Source of the DNA: an uncultured Clostridia bacterium
Lineage (GTDB): Bacteria; Bacillota; Clostridia; TANB77; CAG-508
Direction: 5' to 3'
DNA length: 64,000 bases
NCBI GenBank assembly: GCA_934122085.1
Contig: CAKOVS010000004.1
Location: 84,746 to 148,745, forward strand
Below, piece by piece: positions 34,985-45,480 of this stretch. Each line of letters begins with the position of its first letter. Within the stretch, counting starts at the first letter, position 1. The notes beneath the pieces are model-generated. The model searched no databases. It saw nothing but the letters and a program-made list of their open reading frames with translations, and was not told the DNA's origin. Made by a program: the position numbers and the translations under genes.

Positions 34985-35276
34985 AGATTAGAAATAAAAC
35001 CATAGAAAAAGCAAAGTAGATATATTAAAAAATATTACAGAGAGAATGGTAAAGATGAGAACCATTTATATTAAATATATTGAAATTTCACTTTTGAGGT
35101 CTTCTTTTCAAAGCCAAAAGCAAGTAGAAAGAAGCGGTAGAACCGTTAAAACTATAAAGAGGTTAATTAGGCGAACTTATAGAGAAAATATTATAAATAA
35201 GTAAGCTATTAATAAAATTAGGTGGTACCACGAAAGAGCCAATCGTCCTAAAAATAGGAAGATTGGCTCTGTTTAC
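34985..35276 (+). promoter_or_regulatory. T-box riboswitch controlling pheST
   Basis: The leader ends with the conserved T-box AGGTGGTACCACG (35220-35232) followed by a strong terminator stem (AGAGCCAATC with GATTGGCTCT, 35235-35270). The antiterminator forms when uncharged tRNA pairs with the T-box and with a specifier codon in stem I. A TTC (Phe) triplet lies in the expected region (GAGGTCTTCTTTTC, near 35100), in agreement with the downstream phenylalanine synthetase genes. Low charged tRNA-Phe would thus raise pheST expression. Confidence 0.92.
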
Positions 35277-35303
35277 GTTTTGTATAAAAAGGAGGAAATA
35301 AAA

Positions 35304-36353
35304 ATGCAAAGCAAAATTGACGAAATTAAAAAATTAGCAGAAGAAAAAATATCAGAAATAAAAAATTCACAAGATTTACAAGAATTAAAAGTACAATTCT
35401 TGGGAAAGAAAAGTGAATTATCAAATTTATTAAAAGGATTAGGAGCATTAACAGCAGAAGAAAGACCCAAAGTAGGAGCATTAGTAAATGAAGCAAGAAA
35501 AGAAATAGAAGAAAAAATATCAATTGCTGAAGAACAAATAAAATCAAAAATGTTAGAAGAAAAAATAGAAAAAGAAACAATAGATATAACATTACCAGCA
35601 ACAAAAATTCAAAGAGGAAGTAAACATCCAGTAAATAGAGTAATAGAAGAAATAGAAGATTTATTTGTATCAATGGGATATGATGTAATTTCAGGACCAG
35701 AATTAGAAACAGATGAATTCTGTTTTGAGAGATTAAATTTACCAAAAGGACATCCTGCAAGAGATATGCAAGACAGTTTTTATATAACAAATGAATATTT
35801 ATTAAGAACACAAACATCAGCTGTTCAAGCAAGAACAATGTTAGCAAATACAGAAAAAACACCAATAAGAATGATTTGTGCTGGAAAAACATATCGTAGA
35901 GAAGATGATGCAACACATTCACATCAATTTGGGCAAGTAGAAGGACTTGTAATAGACAAAAAGGAAAGACATGTATCACTTGCAGACTTAAAAGGAACAC
36001 TTGAAATATTTGTAAAGAAATTAATAGGAAAAAATTGTGAATTAAGATTTAGACCAAGTTATTTCCCATTTACAGAACCATCTTATGAAGTAGATGTAAG
36101 TTGTTTCAAATGTGGTGGAAAAGGATGTAGCTTATGTAAGCAAACAGGATGGATTGAAGTTTTAGGAGCAGGAATAGTACATCCAAATGTATTAAAAATG
36201 AATGGATATGATCCAAAAGAATATGGTGGATTTGCATTTGGAACAGGACTTGAAAGATTAGCAATGTTTAAATATGGAATACCAGATATGAGATATTTAT
36301 ATTCAAATGATATTAGATTCTTAAGTCAATTTGACAGAAAGGACGAAGAATAA
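35304..36353 (+). CDS. pheS: Phenylalanyl-tRNA synthetase alpha subunit
   Basis: The catalytic alpha subunit of the alpha2-beta2 PheRS. A coiled-coil N-terminal arm (about 1-85) is followed by the class II core with motif 2 (ICAGKTYRREDDATHSHQFG), the SYFPFTEPSYEVDV stretch, and motif 3 (GGFAFGTGLERLAMFKYGI). A CFKCGGKGCSLCKQTGW loop, seen in many Gram-positive PheS proteins, could bind zinc. The start is ATG 35304 after AAAGGAGG; an in-frame TTG at 35280 precedes that site. 349 residues fit the family. Confidence 0.97.
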   Translation: MQSKIDEIKKLAEEKISEIKNSQDLQELKVQFLGKKSELSNLLKGLGALTAEERPKVGALVNEARKEIEEKISIAEEQIKSKMLEEKIEKETIDITLPATKIQRGSKHPVNRVIEEIEDLFVSMGYDVISGPELETDEFCFERLNLPKGHPARDMQDSFYITNEYLLRTQTSAVQARTMLANTEKTPIRMICAGKTYRREDDATHSHQFGQVEGLVIDKKERHVSLADLKGTLEIFVKKLIGKNCELRFRPSYFPFTEPSYEVDVSCFKCGGKGCSLCKQTGWIEVLGAGIVHPNVLKMNGYDPKEYGGFAFGTGLERLAMFKYGIPDMRYLYSNDIRFLSQFDRKDEE

Positions 36354-36432
36354 TTCGTAGATAAATAGAGATATTAAAGAACTTTAGGATTATGTGTGCT
36401 TTTGAAAAAAGCAAGAAAGGAATTGAATAAAA

Positions 36433-38796
36433 ATGAAACTAAGTACAAACTTTTTAAAAGACTATATAGATATAGATGTAGATGTAAAACAATTAGCAGA
36501 AGATATGACAAGAGTTGGAAATGAATATGATTCAGCAAGTAACTTAATAAATGCAACAAAATTAGTTATAGGACAAATTATAGAATGTGAGCCACATCCA
36601 GACTCAGACCATTTACATTTATGCAAAGTAAATATTGGAACAGAAGTATTAGATATAGTATGTGGTGCTCCAAATGCAAGAACAGGATTAAAAGTAATAG
36701 TAGCTTTAGATGGTGCAATATTGCCAGATAAAACAATAAAAAAAGGAATGATAAGAGGTCAAGAATCAAATGGAATGTTATGTTCAATAGCAGAATTAGG
36801 ACTTGAACATAAATTTTTAAAAACAGAAGATTCAGAAGGAATAGCAGAATTAGGAGAAGATGCAGAAATTGGTGGAGATCCAATAAAATATCTTCAAATG
36901 GATGATGGAGTAATCGATTTTGAATTAACAGCAAATAGAGGAGATTTATTAAGCATTTTAGGAATGGCTTATGAAGTAGGAGCAATTTATGATAAAAAAG
37001 TAAAAGATGTTGATTTAAAACACAAAGAATCAGGAGAAGATATAAACAAAACATTTAAAACAGAAGTAGAAACAGAAAATTGTTCAAAATTATTAGTAAA
37101 GAAAGTAGAAAATGTAAAAATAGAAGAAAGTCCAATATTCATAAAAAATAGATTAATTGCATCTGGAATAAGACCAATAAACAATGTTGTAGATATTAGT
37201 AATTATGTAATGTTAGAATTAGGTCAACCATTACATTTCTATGATGCTGATAAATTAGGAAATAAACTAGTAGTAAGAATGGCAGAAGATGGAGAAAAAT
37301 TAACAACATTAGATAATGTTGAAAGGACATTAACAAGTGAAGATATAGTAATTGCAGATGCTACACATGGTGTTGGTCTTGCAGGAGTTATGGGAGGACT
37401 TGAAACAGAAGTAGAACCAGATACAAAAAATATCATAATAGAATCAGCAATCTTTGATTCAGTAAAAGTAAGAAAAACATCAAAGAAAATAGTAAGAAGT
37501 GAAGCAAGCAACAGATTTGAAAAAGGATTAGATCCAGAAAGAACAAAAATGGCAATTGAAAGAGCTTGCAAACTATTAGAAGAATACGCTGGAGGAACAG
37601 TCGTAACAGGAACTGTAGAATATGACAAAACAAATAATAAAGAAAAAGAAATCGAAATAACATTTAAAAATATAAATGATGTATTAGGAACAGTTATACC
37701 TAATGAAGAAATATTAAATGTATTCAGAAAATTAGGATTTACTTATAAAGTAAATGGAGAAACAATTAAAGTAACAGTTCCAACAAGAAGATTAGATATA
37801 TCAATAAAAGAAGACTTAATTGAAGAAGTAAGCCGTATATATGGAGTTGACAATATAGAAGGAAAATTGCCAATTGTTCCAATGAGAAAAGGAAGCTATG
37901 ATAAAACACAAAGAGAAATCAGAAATAAAATGATAGCATTAGGATTAAAAGAAACATTAACTTATGTTTTAATAAATGATAAAGAAGTAAATGGATATAC
38001 ATTAGATAAATTTGAACCATTAAAATTATTAGATCCAATAACAGAAGATAGAAATACATTAAGATATAGTATGATACCATCATTATATAAAGTATATGAA
38101 TATAACAAAGCAAGGGAACAAAAGGATATATCAATATTTGAGATTGGAAAAGGATTCTATAAAAAAGGTGAAGTATATGGAGAAGATACAAAATTATGTG
38201 TATTAATGTCTGGAAAATATTCAACAGGATTAAACAATAATAAAACTGTAGATTTTTACGTAATAAAAGGAATTGCAGAAGAAGTACTTGATTATCTTGG
38301 ATATGCTGGAAGATATAGCTTTATGAAACAAGAGATGCCTAAAGAAATGCATCCAGGTCAAAGTGCAATGATAAATGTAAATGGTTCAAATATAGGTATG
38401 ATAGGAAAAATACATCCAAGTGTAACAAAAGAGGATGTATATGTTCTTGAAATCAATTTAGATGAATTGTTTACAAAAAAAGTAGGAAAGATGAAATATA
38501 AAGAATTTTCAAAATTCCCAAGTATTAATAAAGATATAGCACTTGTAGTTGATAAAAAATCAGTATCAAAAGATATTGAAAAAGTAATAAAATCAGCAGG
38601 TGGAAGTTTACTTACAAATATTGAAGTATTTGATGTTTATACTGGTGTTGGAGTTGGAATTGACAAAAAATCAATAGCATATTCTTTAACATTTTCAGAT
38701 ATGAAGAAAACATTAACAGATGAAGAAATTAATGGATTAATGGACAAAATAATTGATACAGTATCTAAAAAATGTGGTGCAGAACTTAGAAAATAA
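36433..38796 (+). CDS. pheT: Phenylalanyl-tRNA synthetase beta subunit
   Basis: The 787-residue beta subunit of PheRS: EMAP-type tRNA-binding domain (about 40-150, IIECEPHPDSDHLHLCKVNI), the B3/B4 editing domain that clears Tyr-tRNA-Phe, B5 domains, the core, and a C-terminal FDX-ACB anticodon-binding domain (KYKEFSKFPSINKDIALVV). It follows pheS in the T-box-controlled operon with 79 bases between them and has its own AAAGGA site. Confidence 0.97.
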   Translation: MKLSTNFLKDYIDIDVDVKQLAEDMTRVGNEYDSASNLINATKLVIGQIIECEPHPDSDHLHLCKVNIGTEVLDIVCGAPNARTGLKVIVALDGAILPDKTIKKGMIRGQESNGMLCSIAELGLEHKFLKTEDSEGIAELGEDAEIGGDPIKYLQMDDGVIDFELTANRGDLLSILGMAYEVGAIYDKKVKDVDLKHKESGEDINKTFKTEVETENCSKLLVKKVENVKIEESPIFIKNRLIASGIRPINNVVDISNYVMLELGQPLHFYDADKLGNKLVVRMAEDGEKLTTLDNVERTLTSEDIVIADATHGVGLAGVMGGLETEVEPDTKNIIIESAIFDSVKVRKTSKKIVRSEASNRFEKGLDPERTKMAIERACKLLEEYAGGTVVTGTVEYDKTNNKEKEIEITFKNINDVLGTVIPNEEILNVFRKLGFTYKVNGETIKVTVPTRRLDISIKEDLIEEVSRIYGVDNIEGKLPIVPMRKGSYDKTQREIRNKMIALGLKETLTYVLINDKEVNGYTLDKFEPLKLLDPITEDRNTLRYSMIPSLYKVYEYNKAREQKDISIFEIGKGFYKKGEVYGEDTKLCVLMSGKYSTGLNNNKTVDFYVIKGIAEEVLDYLGYAGRYSFMKQEMPKEMHPGQSAMINVNGSNIGMIGKIHPSVTKEDVYVLEINLDELFTKKVGKMKYKEFSKFPSINKDIALVVDKKSVSKDIEKVIKSAGGSLLTNIEVFDVYTGVGVGIDKKSIAYSLTFSDMKKTLTDEEINGLMDKIIDTVSKKCGAELRK

Positions 38797-38799
38797 TAT

Positions 38800-38839
38800 A
38801 AATTGGGCATGAACAAAGGACAACTATGTCGCTTTGTTC
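38800..38839 (+). repeat. 3' fragment of family B repeat
   Basis: Contains TTGGGC and the last stem GAACAAAG with CTTTGTTC, three to four bases different from 14718-14746. It lies four bases after the pheT stop codon. Confidence 0.65.
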
Positions 38840-38867
38840 AAATTCCTTAAATAGAATGGAGGAATAA

Positions 38868-39923
38868 ATGGAAACAATAAAAACATTTATCGAAGGCATA
38901 AAAGCAAAAGATATAGCAGATATATTTATAGCAATAGCAATTTTGGTGATATTTTTTGTATTAAGCATATGGCTTCCAAAATTATTATTAAAAATTTGGA
39001 AGGTAAATGAAAAAGATAAAAAAGTATTAAAAGAAAATGATACATATAAAGGATTAAGAAGTATATTTTTATGTTTTGGAATATATTTAGCATTAATAAT
39101 ATTAGCATTACCAGCAACTGCGATGGCATTTTGTATAAAATTAATAAGAGTTGCAGTTATATTAAGTATTGCTAAAATATTGGTTGGAATGATATCACCA
39201 ACATCAAAATTAATGAAAAAAGTAAAAGGTAATGAGAAATTACAAGAAAATCAAAAATTAATCCAAACAGGGACAAAACTTTTAAAAGTATTAATTTATA
39301 TTGTTGCTGGATTTTTGATTATATCAGAATTTGGATATGATCTAAATGGTATAATCACAGGTCTTGGTTTAGGAAGTGTTGTAATTGCATTAGCTGCTCA
39401 AGAACTAGTAAGTAATCTATTAAGTGGAATGGCAATTGCTTCAGAAAAGCCATTTGAAATAGGAAACTGGGTAACTATTGGGGATATATCTGGTACGATT
39501 GTTGATATTAAATTTAGAAGTATAAAAATAAAAACAGTAGAAAATACAACAGTAACAATTCAAAATACAAAGATATTATCAGAAGCAATAATAAATAGTT
39601 CAACAATAAATGCAAGAAGAATAGAAATGACTCTAAGATTACCATTAGACACAAGTTCAGAAAAAACAGAAGAATTGATGAAATCAATAAGAAATATTTT
39701 AGAAAGCATGCAAGAAATAAATAAAAATACAATTCAAATAAATGTAACAGAAATAGGAGCAGAAGCAATTATAATAAAAGTATTTTTATATACAAGTATT
39801 GTTGATTATGATAAATTTTTAACATTTAGTACAAAACTTAATTTAACAATTATGAAACTTCTTGAAGATAAGAGAATAAAACTAGCTAATCCAAGTGCAG
39901 ATATTTATTTTTCAAGAAAATAA
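38868..39923 (+). CDS. MscS-family mechanosensitive ion channel
   Basis: A 351-residue membrane protein with helices at about 17-38, 58-80 and 88-108, then a gap and the pore-lining helix region (LKVLIYIVAGFLIISEFGY; GLGLGSVVIALAAQELVSNL), followed by the MscS beta domain (EKPFEIGNWVTIGDISGTIV) and an alpha/beta C-terminal domain. Such channels open under membrane tension and release solutes during osmotic downshock. GGAGG lies before the start. Confidence 0.93.
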   Translation: METIKTFIEGIKAKDIADIFIAIAILVIFFVLSIWLPKLLLKIWKVNEKDKKVLKENDTYKGLRSIFLCFGIYLALIILALPATAMAFCIKLIRVAVILSIAKILVGMISPTSKLMKKVKGNEKLQENQKLIQTGTKLLKVLIYIVAGFLIISEFGYDLNGIITGLGLGSVVIALAAQELVSNLLSGMAIASEKPFEIGNWVTIGDISGTIVDIKFRSIKIKTVENTTVTIQNTKILSEAIINSSTINARRIEMTLRLPLDTSSEKTEELMKSIRNILESMQEINKNTIQINVTEIGAEAIIIKVFLYTSIVDYDKFLTFSTKLNLTIMKLLEDKRIKLANPSADIYFSRK

Positions 39924-39949
39924 TTTGCATTAATGGAAGGGTTATAAAT

Positions 39950-41047
39950 ATGAAAGTAAAAGAACTATCATTAAAAGAAAAAATAGGGCAAATGGTTATG
40001 ATTGGTATGGATACTAATTACATAACAGATAGAATTAAAAATATGATAATAAATTATAAAATTGGTGGAGTAATTTTATATAGAAAAAATTTTTCTACAT
40101 ATTCAGATATGTTAAACCTAATTAGAGAATTAAAAGAGTTAAATAGAGATAATCAAATACCATTATTTATAGCAATAGACCAAGAAGGTGGAAGAGTAAA
40201 TAGAATGCCAAAGGAATTAAAAAATTTACCTTCTGCTAATGTGATTGCAAATATTGGTGGAGAAGAATTAGTAAAAGAAGCTTCAGAAATAACAGGAGAA
40301 TTGTTATATAAATCTGGATTTAATTTGAATTTTGCACCAGTATTAGATTTGAGAAGATATGATAATCAAAAAGCTATTGGAGATAGAAGTTTTGGTTATG
40401 ATAAAGAAAAAGTATCAGAGTGTGGTATTGCTATGATGAAAGCACTACAGAAAAATAATATTGTATCTGTTGTAAAACATTTTCCAGGTCATGGTGCAAC
40501 TAAACAAGATTCACATTATTTTTTGCCAGTAATAAATATTCCAATGAAAAAAATTGAAGATGAAGATATGTATCCATTCTCACAAGCAATACATAATGGA
40601 GCAGATGCAATATTAGTAGGGCATTTATTAATTCCAAAAGTAACAGGAATATATCCAGCATCATTATCAAGAAAATTTATTTGTAAATATATAAGAAAAA
40701 AATTTAGATATAATGGATTAATAATTACAGATGATTTAAAAATGAGAGCTATAAAATTGTTTTATGGACCCGATTTAGCTGTAAGAAAAGCGTTTGAAGC
40801 AGGAAATGATATTGTTGTATTTAGGTTTAATAAAGATGAAGAACAACGTGTGTTAGATAATATTATAAAATTAGTTGAGTCTGGAAAAATAAAAGAAAAT
40901 AGAATTGATAGAAGTGTTAACAGAATTATAGAAATAAAGGAAAAATATATTGTTTCTGATAAGCAAGATTTTGAGGGTGTTAATATAGATAAAACTAATG
41001 AGAAAGTAATTGAGATTAGAAAAAAATGTGGTATTGAAAATACATAG
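39950..41047 (+). CDS. nagZ: Glycoside hydrolase family 3, NagZ-type beta-N-acetylhexosaminidase
   Basis: A 365-residue single-domain GH3 enzyme. It has AIDQEGGRVNRMP, LNFAPVLDLR, the NagZ-specific His-containing loop KHFPGHGATKQDSH, and the nucleophile aspartate in LIITDDLKM. Family members remove N-acetylglucosamine from muropeptides during cell-wall recycling. There is no clear signal peptide, so it probably acts in the cytosol. The gene follows mscS by 26 bases and may share its transcript. Confidence 0.9.
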   Translation: MKVKELSLKEKIGQMVMIGMDTNYITDRIKNMIINYKIGGVILYRKNFSTYSDMLNLIRELKELNRDNQIPLFIAIDQEGGRVNRMPKELKNLPSANVIANIGGEELVKEASEITGELLYKSGFNLNFAPVLDLRRYDNQKAIGDRSFGYDKEKVSECGIAMMKALQKNNIVSVVKHFPGHGATKQDSHYFLPVINIPMKKIEDEDMYPFSQAIHNGADAILVGHLLIPKVTGIYPASLSRKFICKYIRKKFRYNGLIITDDLKMRAIKLFYGPDLAVRKAFEAGNDIVVFRFNKDEEQRVLDNIIKLVESGKIKENRIDRSVNRIIEIKEKYIVSDKQDFEGVNIDKTNEKVIEIRKKCGIENT

Positions 41048-41065
41048 ATGAATATTTTTAGGAGT

Positions 41066-41113
41066 AAAACTCAAATCGGGCGAGAACAAAGGGCGACTAC
41101 GTCGCTTTGTTCT
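41066..41113 (+). repeat. 3' fragment of family B repeat
   Basis: 48 bases identical to 14700-14747: AAAACTCAAATCGGGCGAG followed by the GAACAAAGGGCGAC stem. It lies 19 bases after the nagZ stop codon. Confidence 0.85.
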
Positions 41114-41210
41114 TAGTAAAAGGGAAAAAATTAAATATATTAAATTATGTAATAACAATAATAAGTTACAGGTATTTCTATGTTCAAAAGGAAGAAGGAA
41201 AACTATAAAT

Positions 41211-41239
41211 TTGACAATAAAAAATATATATGTTATAAT
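41211..41239 (+). promoter_or_regulatory. Consensus promoter of the NlpC/P60 gene
   Basis: Perfect TTGACA and TATAAT, 17-base spacer. Confidence 0.85.
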
Positions 41240-41273
41240 AAATTTCGTTAAATTTATAAAAATGAGGTAAAAA

Positions 41274-42431
41274 ATGAAAACCAAACAATTAATAATAACA
41301 ATACTAATGATAATATTTGTAATAATGATAACAACAAAAGTAGAAGCAACAGAAAATGATATACAAGTAGAACAAACGCAAAATATAGAAAAAGACAAAC
41401 AATATAATTTAACAAAGGAAGTTAAAGTAAAAACATTACCATTGATCTTTGCAATAGAAAAAGAAACAATACCAAGTGGAAATATTAGAGTAACAGATAT
41501 TCTAAATGATTGGTGTAAAATAGAAAATGAAGGAAAAAGTGGTTGGATAAGAATTAATACAATAAAAACATCAGTTAAACAAGATAATAATCAAGAAGAA
41601 GCCAAAAAAGAAGAAAATTTAATTAATGAAGGAAATAACAATCTAGAACAAACAAATTCTTCTACCGAAGAAGAAAACAATCAAAATCAACAAGAAAATA
41701 AAACAGAAGAAGTTACGGAAATAAGTAAAACAGGATATGTAAAAGCAGATGGCTTAAATATAAGAAAAGAACCAACAACATCAAGTGAAGCAATACATAG
41801 TTTAAGTTTTAATTCAAAAGTAAAAATAACTGGAGAAATAGACGGATGGTATAGAATTGATTATAATGATCAAGTTGGATATGTATCACAAAAATATGTA
41901 TCAGATACAAAATTACCAGAAACAACAGCCAGAGGTGGATATGATAGAACAACTGCTTCTTCAGAAGAAAATACAGTTGCTAATCAAGAAGTAGTAGAAG
42001 AAAATCAAGTTGAAACGGAAGAAGAACAGGAAGAAGAAAGCACAGCAAGTGCAAGTTCTGAAGGAAATGATGTTGTAGAATTTGCAAAAGAATATTTAGG
42101 ATATAAATATGTAGCAGGAGGTTCATCACCATCAACAGGATTTGACTGTTCAGGATTTACAACATATGTATTTAGAAATTTTGGAGTATCATTAAATAGA
42201 TCATCAAAAGACCAAATAAAAAATGGTACAGCTGTAAGTAAATCAAATTTACAACCAGGAGATATAGTAATTTTCAAAAATCAAGGAAAAACAGCAATAG
42301 GGCATGTTGGAATTTACATAGGAAATGGTAATTTTATACATGCAGCAAATAAAAAAGAAGGGGTTGTAATAACAGCATTATCATCAAGTTATTATTCACA
42401 AAGATATGTTGGAGCAAGGAGAGTAATTTAA
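41274..42431 (+). CDS. Secreted SH3/NlpC-P60 peptidoglycan hydrolase, 385 aa
   Basis: A signal peptide (about 1-25, ending VEA) is followed by a first SH3-like domain (about 45-100), an Asn/Gln/Glu-rich linker, a second bacterial SH3 domain (about 155-211, GLNIRKEPTTSSEAIHSLSF), an acidic linker and a C-terminal NlpC/P60 domain. Catalytic Cys292 (FDCSGFT), His344 (GHVGIYIG) and His356 (HAAN) are present. Such enzymes cut the D-Glu to diamino acid bond in wall peptides. The comEC gene begins directly at the stop codon. Confidence 0.93.
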   Translation: MKTKQLIITILMIIFVIMITTKVEATENDIQVEQTQNIEKDKQYNLTKEVKVKTLPLIFAIEKETIPSGNIRVTDILNDWCKIENEGKSGWIRINTIKTSVKQDNNQEEAKKEENLINEGNNNLEQTNSSTEEENNQNQQENKTEEVTEISKTGYVKADGLNIRKEPTTSSEAIHSLSFNSKVKITGEIDGWYRIDYNDQVGYVSQKYVSDTKLPETTARGGYDRTTASSEENTVANQEVVEENQVETEEEQEEESTASASSEGNDVVEFAKEYLGYKYVAGGSSPSTGFDCSGFTTYVFRNFGVSLNRSSKDQIKNGTAVSKSNLQPGDIVIFKNQGKTAIGHVGIYIGNGNFIHAANKKEGVVITALSSSYYSQRYVGARRVI

Positions 42432-44867
42432 TTGAATAGACCAATTTTTATCATATTAATTGGTTATATAATAGGTATATTATGGGGACTATACTTAAAA
42501 ATAAGTATAGTCTTTTTTTATATAATTTTGTTAATTTTATATTATATATCCAGTATTTCAAAATTTAAAAAGAAAAAAATCTTTCATTATATCAAAATAT
42601 TAATTAAATTTAATGTATTATCATTAATAATTATTTCATCATTAATTTCTAATATTATAATCAAATTTCAAACTAAAAAATATCAAAACTTATATCATGA
42701 TGGAGAAGAGTTAAAAATACAAGTAGAAATAATAGACAATAAAAAAGAAAAACAATATTATAATAGATATAAAATCAAAGTTTTATCATCAAAGCACAAA
42801 AATACATATTTATATATGACAACAAAGAAAAATTTAGAATATGGAGAAATTTTAGAAATACAAGGTAATTTTTCTGAACCATCAGAGGCAAGAAATTATA
42901 AAGGTTTTAATTACAAAGAATATTTAAAAACATTAAAAATATATGGAACTATAAGAGCAGAACAGGTAAAGAAAATAGATATTCATAAAGGAATATTATA
43001 TTATACTAATAAACTACATTTAAAAATAAAAGATAATTTAGAAAAAACATATAATTCAAATACAATGCCAATAGTTTTAGGAGTATTATTAGGAGATACA
43101 AGTGAAATTGATGAAGAAACAAGAGAAGATTTTTCGCAAAGCAGTATATCACATGTATTAGCTGTATCTGGATTACATGTGTCATATATTATTTATCTAT
43201 CAGAAAGAAGTACTCAAGGCATATTTGGACAAAGAAAAAGCAGAATTATAGAAATACTAATTTTATTTATATATATGGCAATAACTGGATTTAGCATTTC
43301 AGTTATAAGATCTGTAATAATGGCAACATTAATGTGTACTGCATTTCTAGTATATAGAAAAAGTGATACATTAAATAACATTTCAATATCAGCTATTATA
43401 ATATTATTTATGAATCCATATAATTTATTTAGTACAAGCTTTCAATTTACATATGCAGGAACAATAGGGGTCGTATTTTTTAGACCAATAGTAGAAGATT
43501 TCATAATGAATATAAAAATAAAATCACCATGCTTAAAAGAAAAATATACTAATTTTTGTATAAAACATAATTCATTTGTAGAAGAAATTGCTGTAGCAAT
43601 ATCAGCACAATTTATGACTATACCAATAATAATTACCAAATACAATTTTATAAGTTTATCATTTATAGTAACAAATATACTTGTAGGAATCATTATAGGA
43701 CCATTAGTTATAGGAGGAATAATACAAATATTAGTTACATTTTTATCATTAAAAATAGGAACAGAAATTGCTAAAGTAGTACAAATTCCAATAACAGCAT
43801 TATCATTAATTTCAAAGATAGGAACAAAATTTCCAATAACAAATTTTAAGGTAATAACTCCAGATACATGGCAAATTATAATTTATTATTTTATCATATA
43901 TATTATTTATTACAGACATAAAATAAAAAAGATTCAAAAATATAGTTTTAATCAAAAAATAATTTTAAAGATTTCAAAATATGTTTATTCAAAGAGAAAA
44001 ATAATAATAAGAGTATTCATTATTATATTAATTAGTTCAATTATAATTAAAAAAATTCCGAGAGATTTAAACATCTACTTTGTAGATGTTGGGCAGGGGG
44101 ATTGTTGTCTTATAGAAACACCAAAACACCAGAAAATATTAATAGATGGAGGAGGTCAAAAAAATTTTGATATTGGAAAAAATACATTATTACCATATTT
44201 ATTTAATAGAAAGATTGTTGAAATAGATTATTGTATAATAAGTCATTTTGATCAAGATCATTGTGGAGGAATTTTATATATTTTAGAACAGATAAAAGTA
44301 AAAAATGTAATAATAGGGAAACAATATGAGGATTCAACTAATTATAACAAATTTAAAGAAATAGTAAAAAAACAAAATCTAAATGTAAAAATAGTAGAAG
44401 CAGGAATGAGAATAAATATAGAAAAAAATTTGTATTTTGATGTGTTATGGCCAGATTCTCAAAAAATGATATCTGACAATGCAATTAATAACAATTCATT
44501 AGTATGTAAATTAAATTATAATAAATTTTCAATGCTATTTACAGGAGATATAGAAGAAATAGCAGAAAAAGAGATTGTTTCAAAATATGCAAATAATACA
44601 TCAATATTAAAATCAACAATATTAAAAACAGCACATCATGGTTCAAAAACATCATCAATAGAAAAAATACTAGATGTAGTAAAACCACAATATGCTTTTA
44701 TAGGTGTGGGAGAAAACAATACATTTGGACATCCATCCAATATTACTATTGAAAATTTAGAAAAAAGAAAAATCAAAATTTATAGAACAGATAAAATGGG
44801 AGAAATTTGCATAAAAATTACCAAAAAGGCAATAATAAAAATAAATACAAAGCTTAATACAAGCTAG
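42432..44867 (+). CDS. comEC: ComEC/Rec2 competence protein
   Basis: An 811-residue membrane protein in the order expected for ComEC: N-terminal helices with a DUF4131 region, the multi-helix Competence domain (about 215-500, VLAVSGLHVSYIIYL), and a C-terminal metallo-beta-lactamase-like domain with FVDVGQGDCCLIET, SHFDQDHCGG and KTAHHGSKTSS. It forms the DNA channel across the membrane in transformation. TTG 42432, directly after the upstream stop codon, is the start, with AAGGAG overlapping the end of that gene. No comEA or pilus gene is in the window. Confidence 0.93.
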   Translation: MNRPIFIILIGYIIGILWGLYLKISIVFFYIILLILYYISSISKFKKKKIFHYIKILIKFNVLSLIIISSLISNIIIKFQTKKYQNLYHDGEELKIQVEIIDNKKEKQYYNRYKIKVLSSKHKNTYLYMTTKKNLEYGEILEIQGNFSEPSEARNYKGFNYKEYLKTLKIYGTIRAEQVKKIDIHKGILYYTNKLHLKIKDNLEKTYNSNTMPIVLGVLLGDTSEIDEETREDFSQSSISHVLAVSGLHVSYIIYLSERSTQGIFGQRKSRIIEILILFIYMAITGFSISVIRSVIMATLMCTAFLVYRKSDTLNNISISAIIILFMNPYNLFSTSFQFTYAGTIGVVFFRPIVEDFIMNIKIKSPCLKEKYTNFCIKHNSFVEEIAVAISAQFMTIPIIITKYNFISLSFIVTNILVGIIIGPLVIGGIIQILVTFLSLKIGTEIAKVVQIPITALSLISKIGTKFPITNFKVITPDTWQIIIYYFIIYIIYYRHKIKKIQKYSFNQKIILKISKYVYSKRKIIIRVFIIILISSIIIKKIPRDLNIYFVDVGQGDCCLIETPKHQKILIDGGGQKNFDIGKNTLLPYLFNRKIVEIDYCIISHFDQDHCGGILYILEQIKVKNVIIGKQYEDSTNYNKFKEIVKKQNLNVKIVEAGMRINIEKNLYFDVLWPDSQKMISDNAINNNSLVCKLNYNKFSMLFTGDIEEIAEKEIVSKYANNTSILKSTILKTAHHGSKTSSIEKILDVVKPQYAFIGVGENNTFGHPSNITIENLEKRKIKIYRTDKMGEICIKITKKAIIKINTKLNTS

Positions 44868-44884
44868 AATGAGAAGGGATTGCC

Positions 44885-45478
44885 ATGAAAAAACAATATA
44901 TTATTGCAATATGTATAATTGCATTTTTTACCAGCTTGATTATAACAATGAATATTGTAAAGGAAAATAAATTACAAAATACAAAAAAAGAAGCAAAAAT
45001 TTCAGAAAAGATAGAAGATGAATGTACAGAAGAATATACTAAAGAAACAAAAATAGAAGAAGTAGTTGCAACAAAAGAAAAAATATCAGCAAATTCACAA
45101 TTAATATTAAAAAAATATTTCAAACAATGTGATCATACAATAAATGAATATGTAGAAATGCCACAAGAACTTGTAAATTTGACAAAAGAAGAAGTACAAA
45201 ATAAGTATAATGATTGGAAAGTAATCGGATTTGAACCAAATAAAGTAACTTTATACAAAGAATTTGATGATATGTGTGGAGAGCATTTTAAATTAAAAAT
45301 AGAAGAAGGAAAAATAGTTATATATCAAATAAATAAAGAAGGAAATCAATCAATATATGAAAAAACAAATATTTCAAGTGAATACTTAACCCAGACAGAT
45401 TTGATAAGTATAGAAAATGGTGGATTAGATGTTTATGGAAAAGAAGAATTGAATAAATTAATAGAAGATTTTGAATAA
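44885..45478 (+). CDS. BofC-type C-terminal domain protein, 197 aa
   Basis: One N-terminal membrane helix (about 5-23) then an acidic linker and a domain with VEMPQELVNLTKEEVQNKYN, VTLYKEFDDMCGEHFKLKIE and the end ELNKLIEDFE. This pattern, including the C-terminal LEDFE-like end, is that of proteins with a BofC C-terminal domain in clostridia. BofC in Bacillus restrains the SpoIVB protease during sporulation; the role here is only inferred. The gene follows comEC by 17 bases. Confidence 0.7.
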   Translation: MKKQYIIAICIIAFFTSLIITMNIVKENKLQNTKKEAKISEKIEDECTEEYTKETKIEEVVATKEKISANSQLILKKYFKQCDHTINEYVEMPQELVNLTKEEVQNKYNDWKVIGFEPNKVTLYKEFDDMCGEHFKLKIEEGKIVIYQINKEGNQSIYEKTNISSEYLTQTDLISIENGGLDVYGKEELNKLIEDFE

Positions 45479-45480
45479 TA

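Noticed and set aside
35326..36000. 224-residue Leu/Phe-rich open frame on the minus strand
   Set aside because: It is the complement of pheS; such Leu-rich frames arise opposite AT-rich genes whose codons are mostly A-ending, and it has no ribosome site.
36578..37054. 158-residue minus-strand frame
   Set aside because: Shadow of pheT with the same biased composition and no ribosome site.
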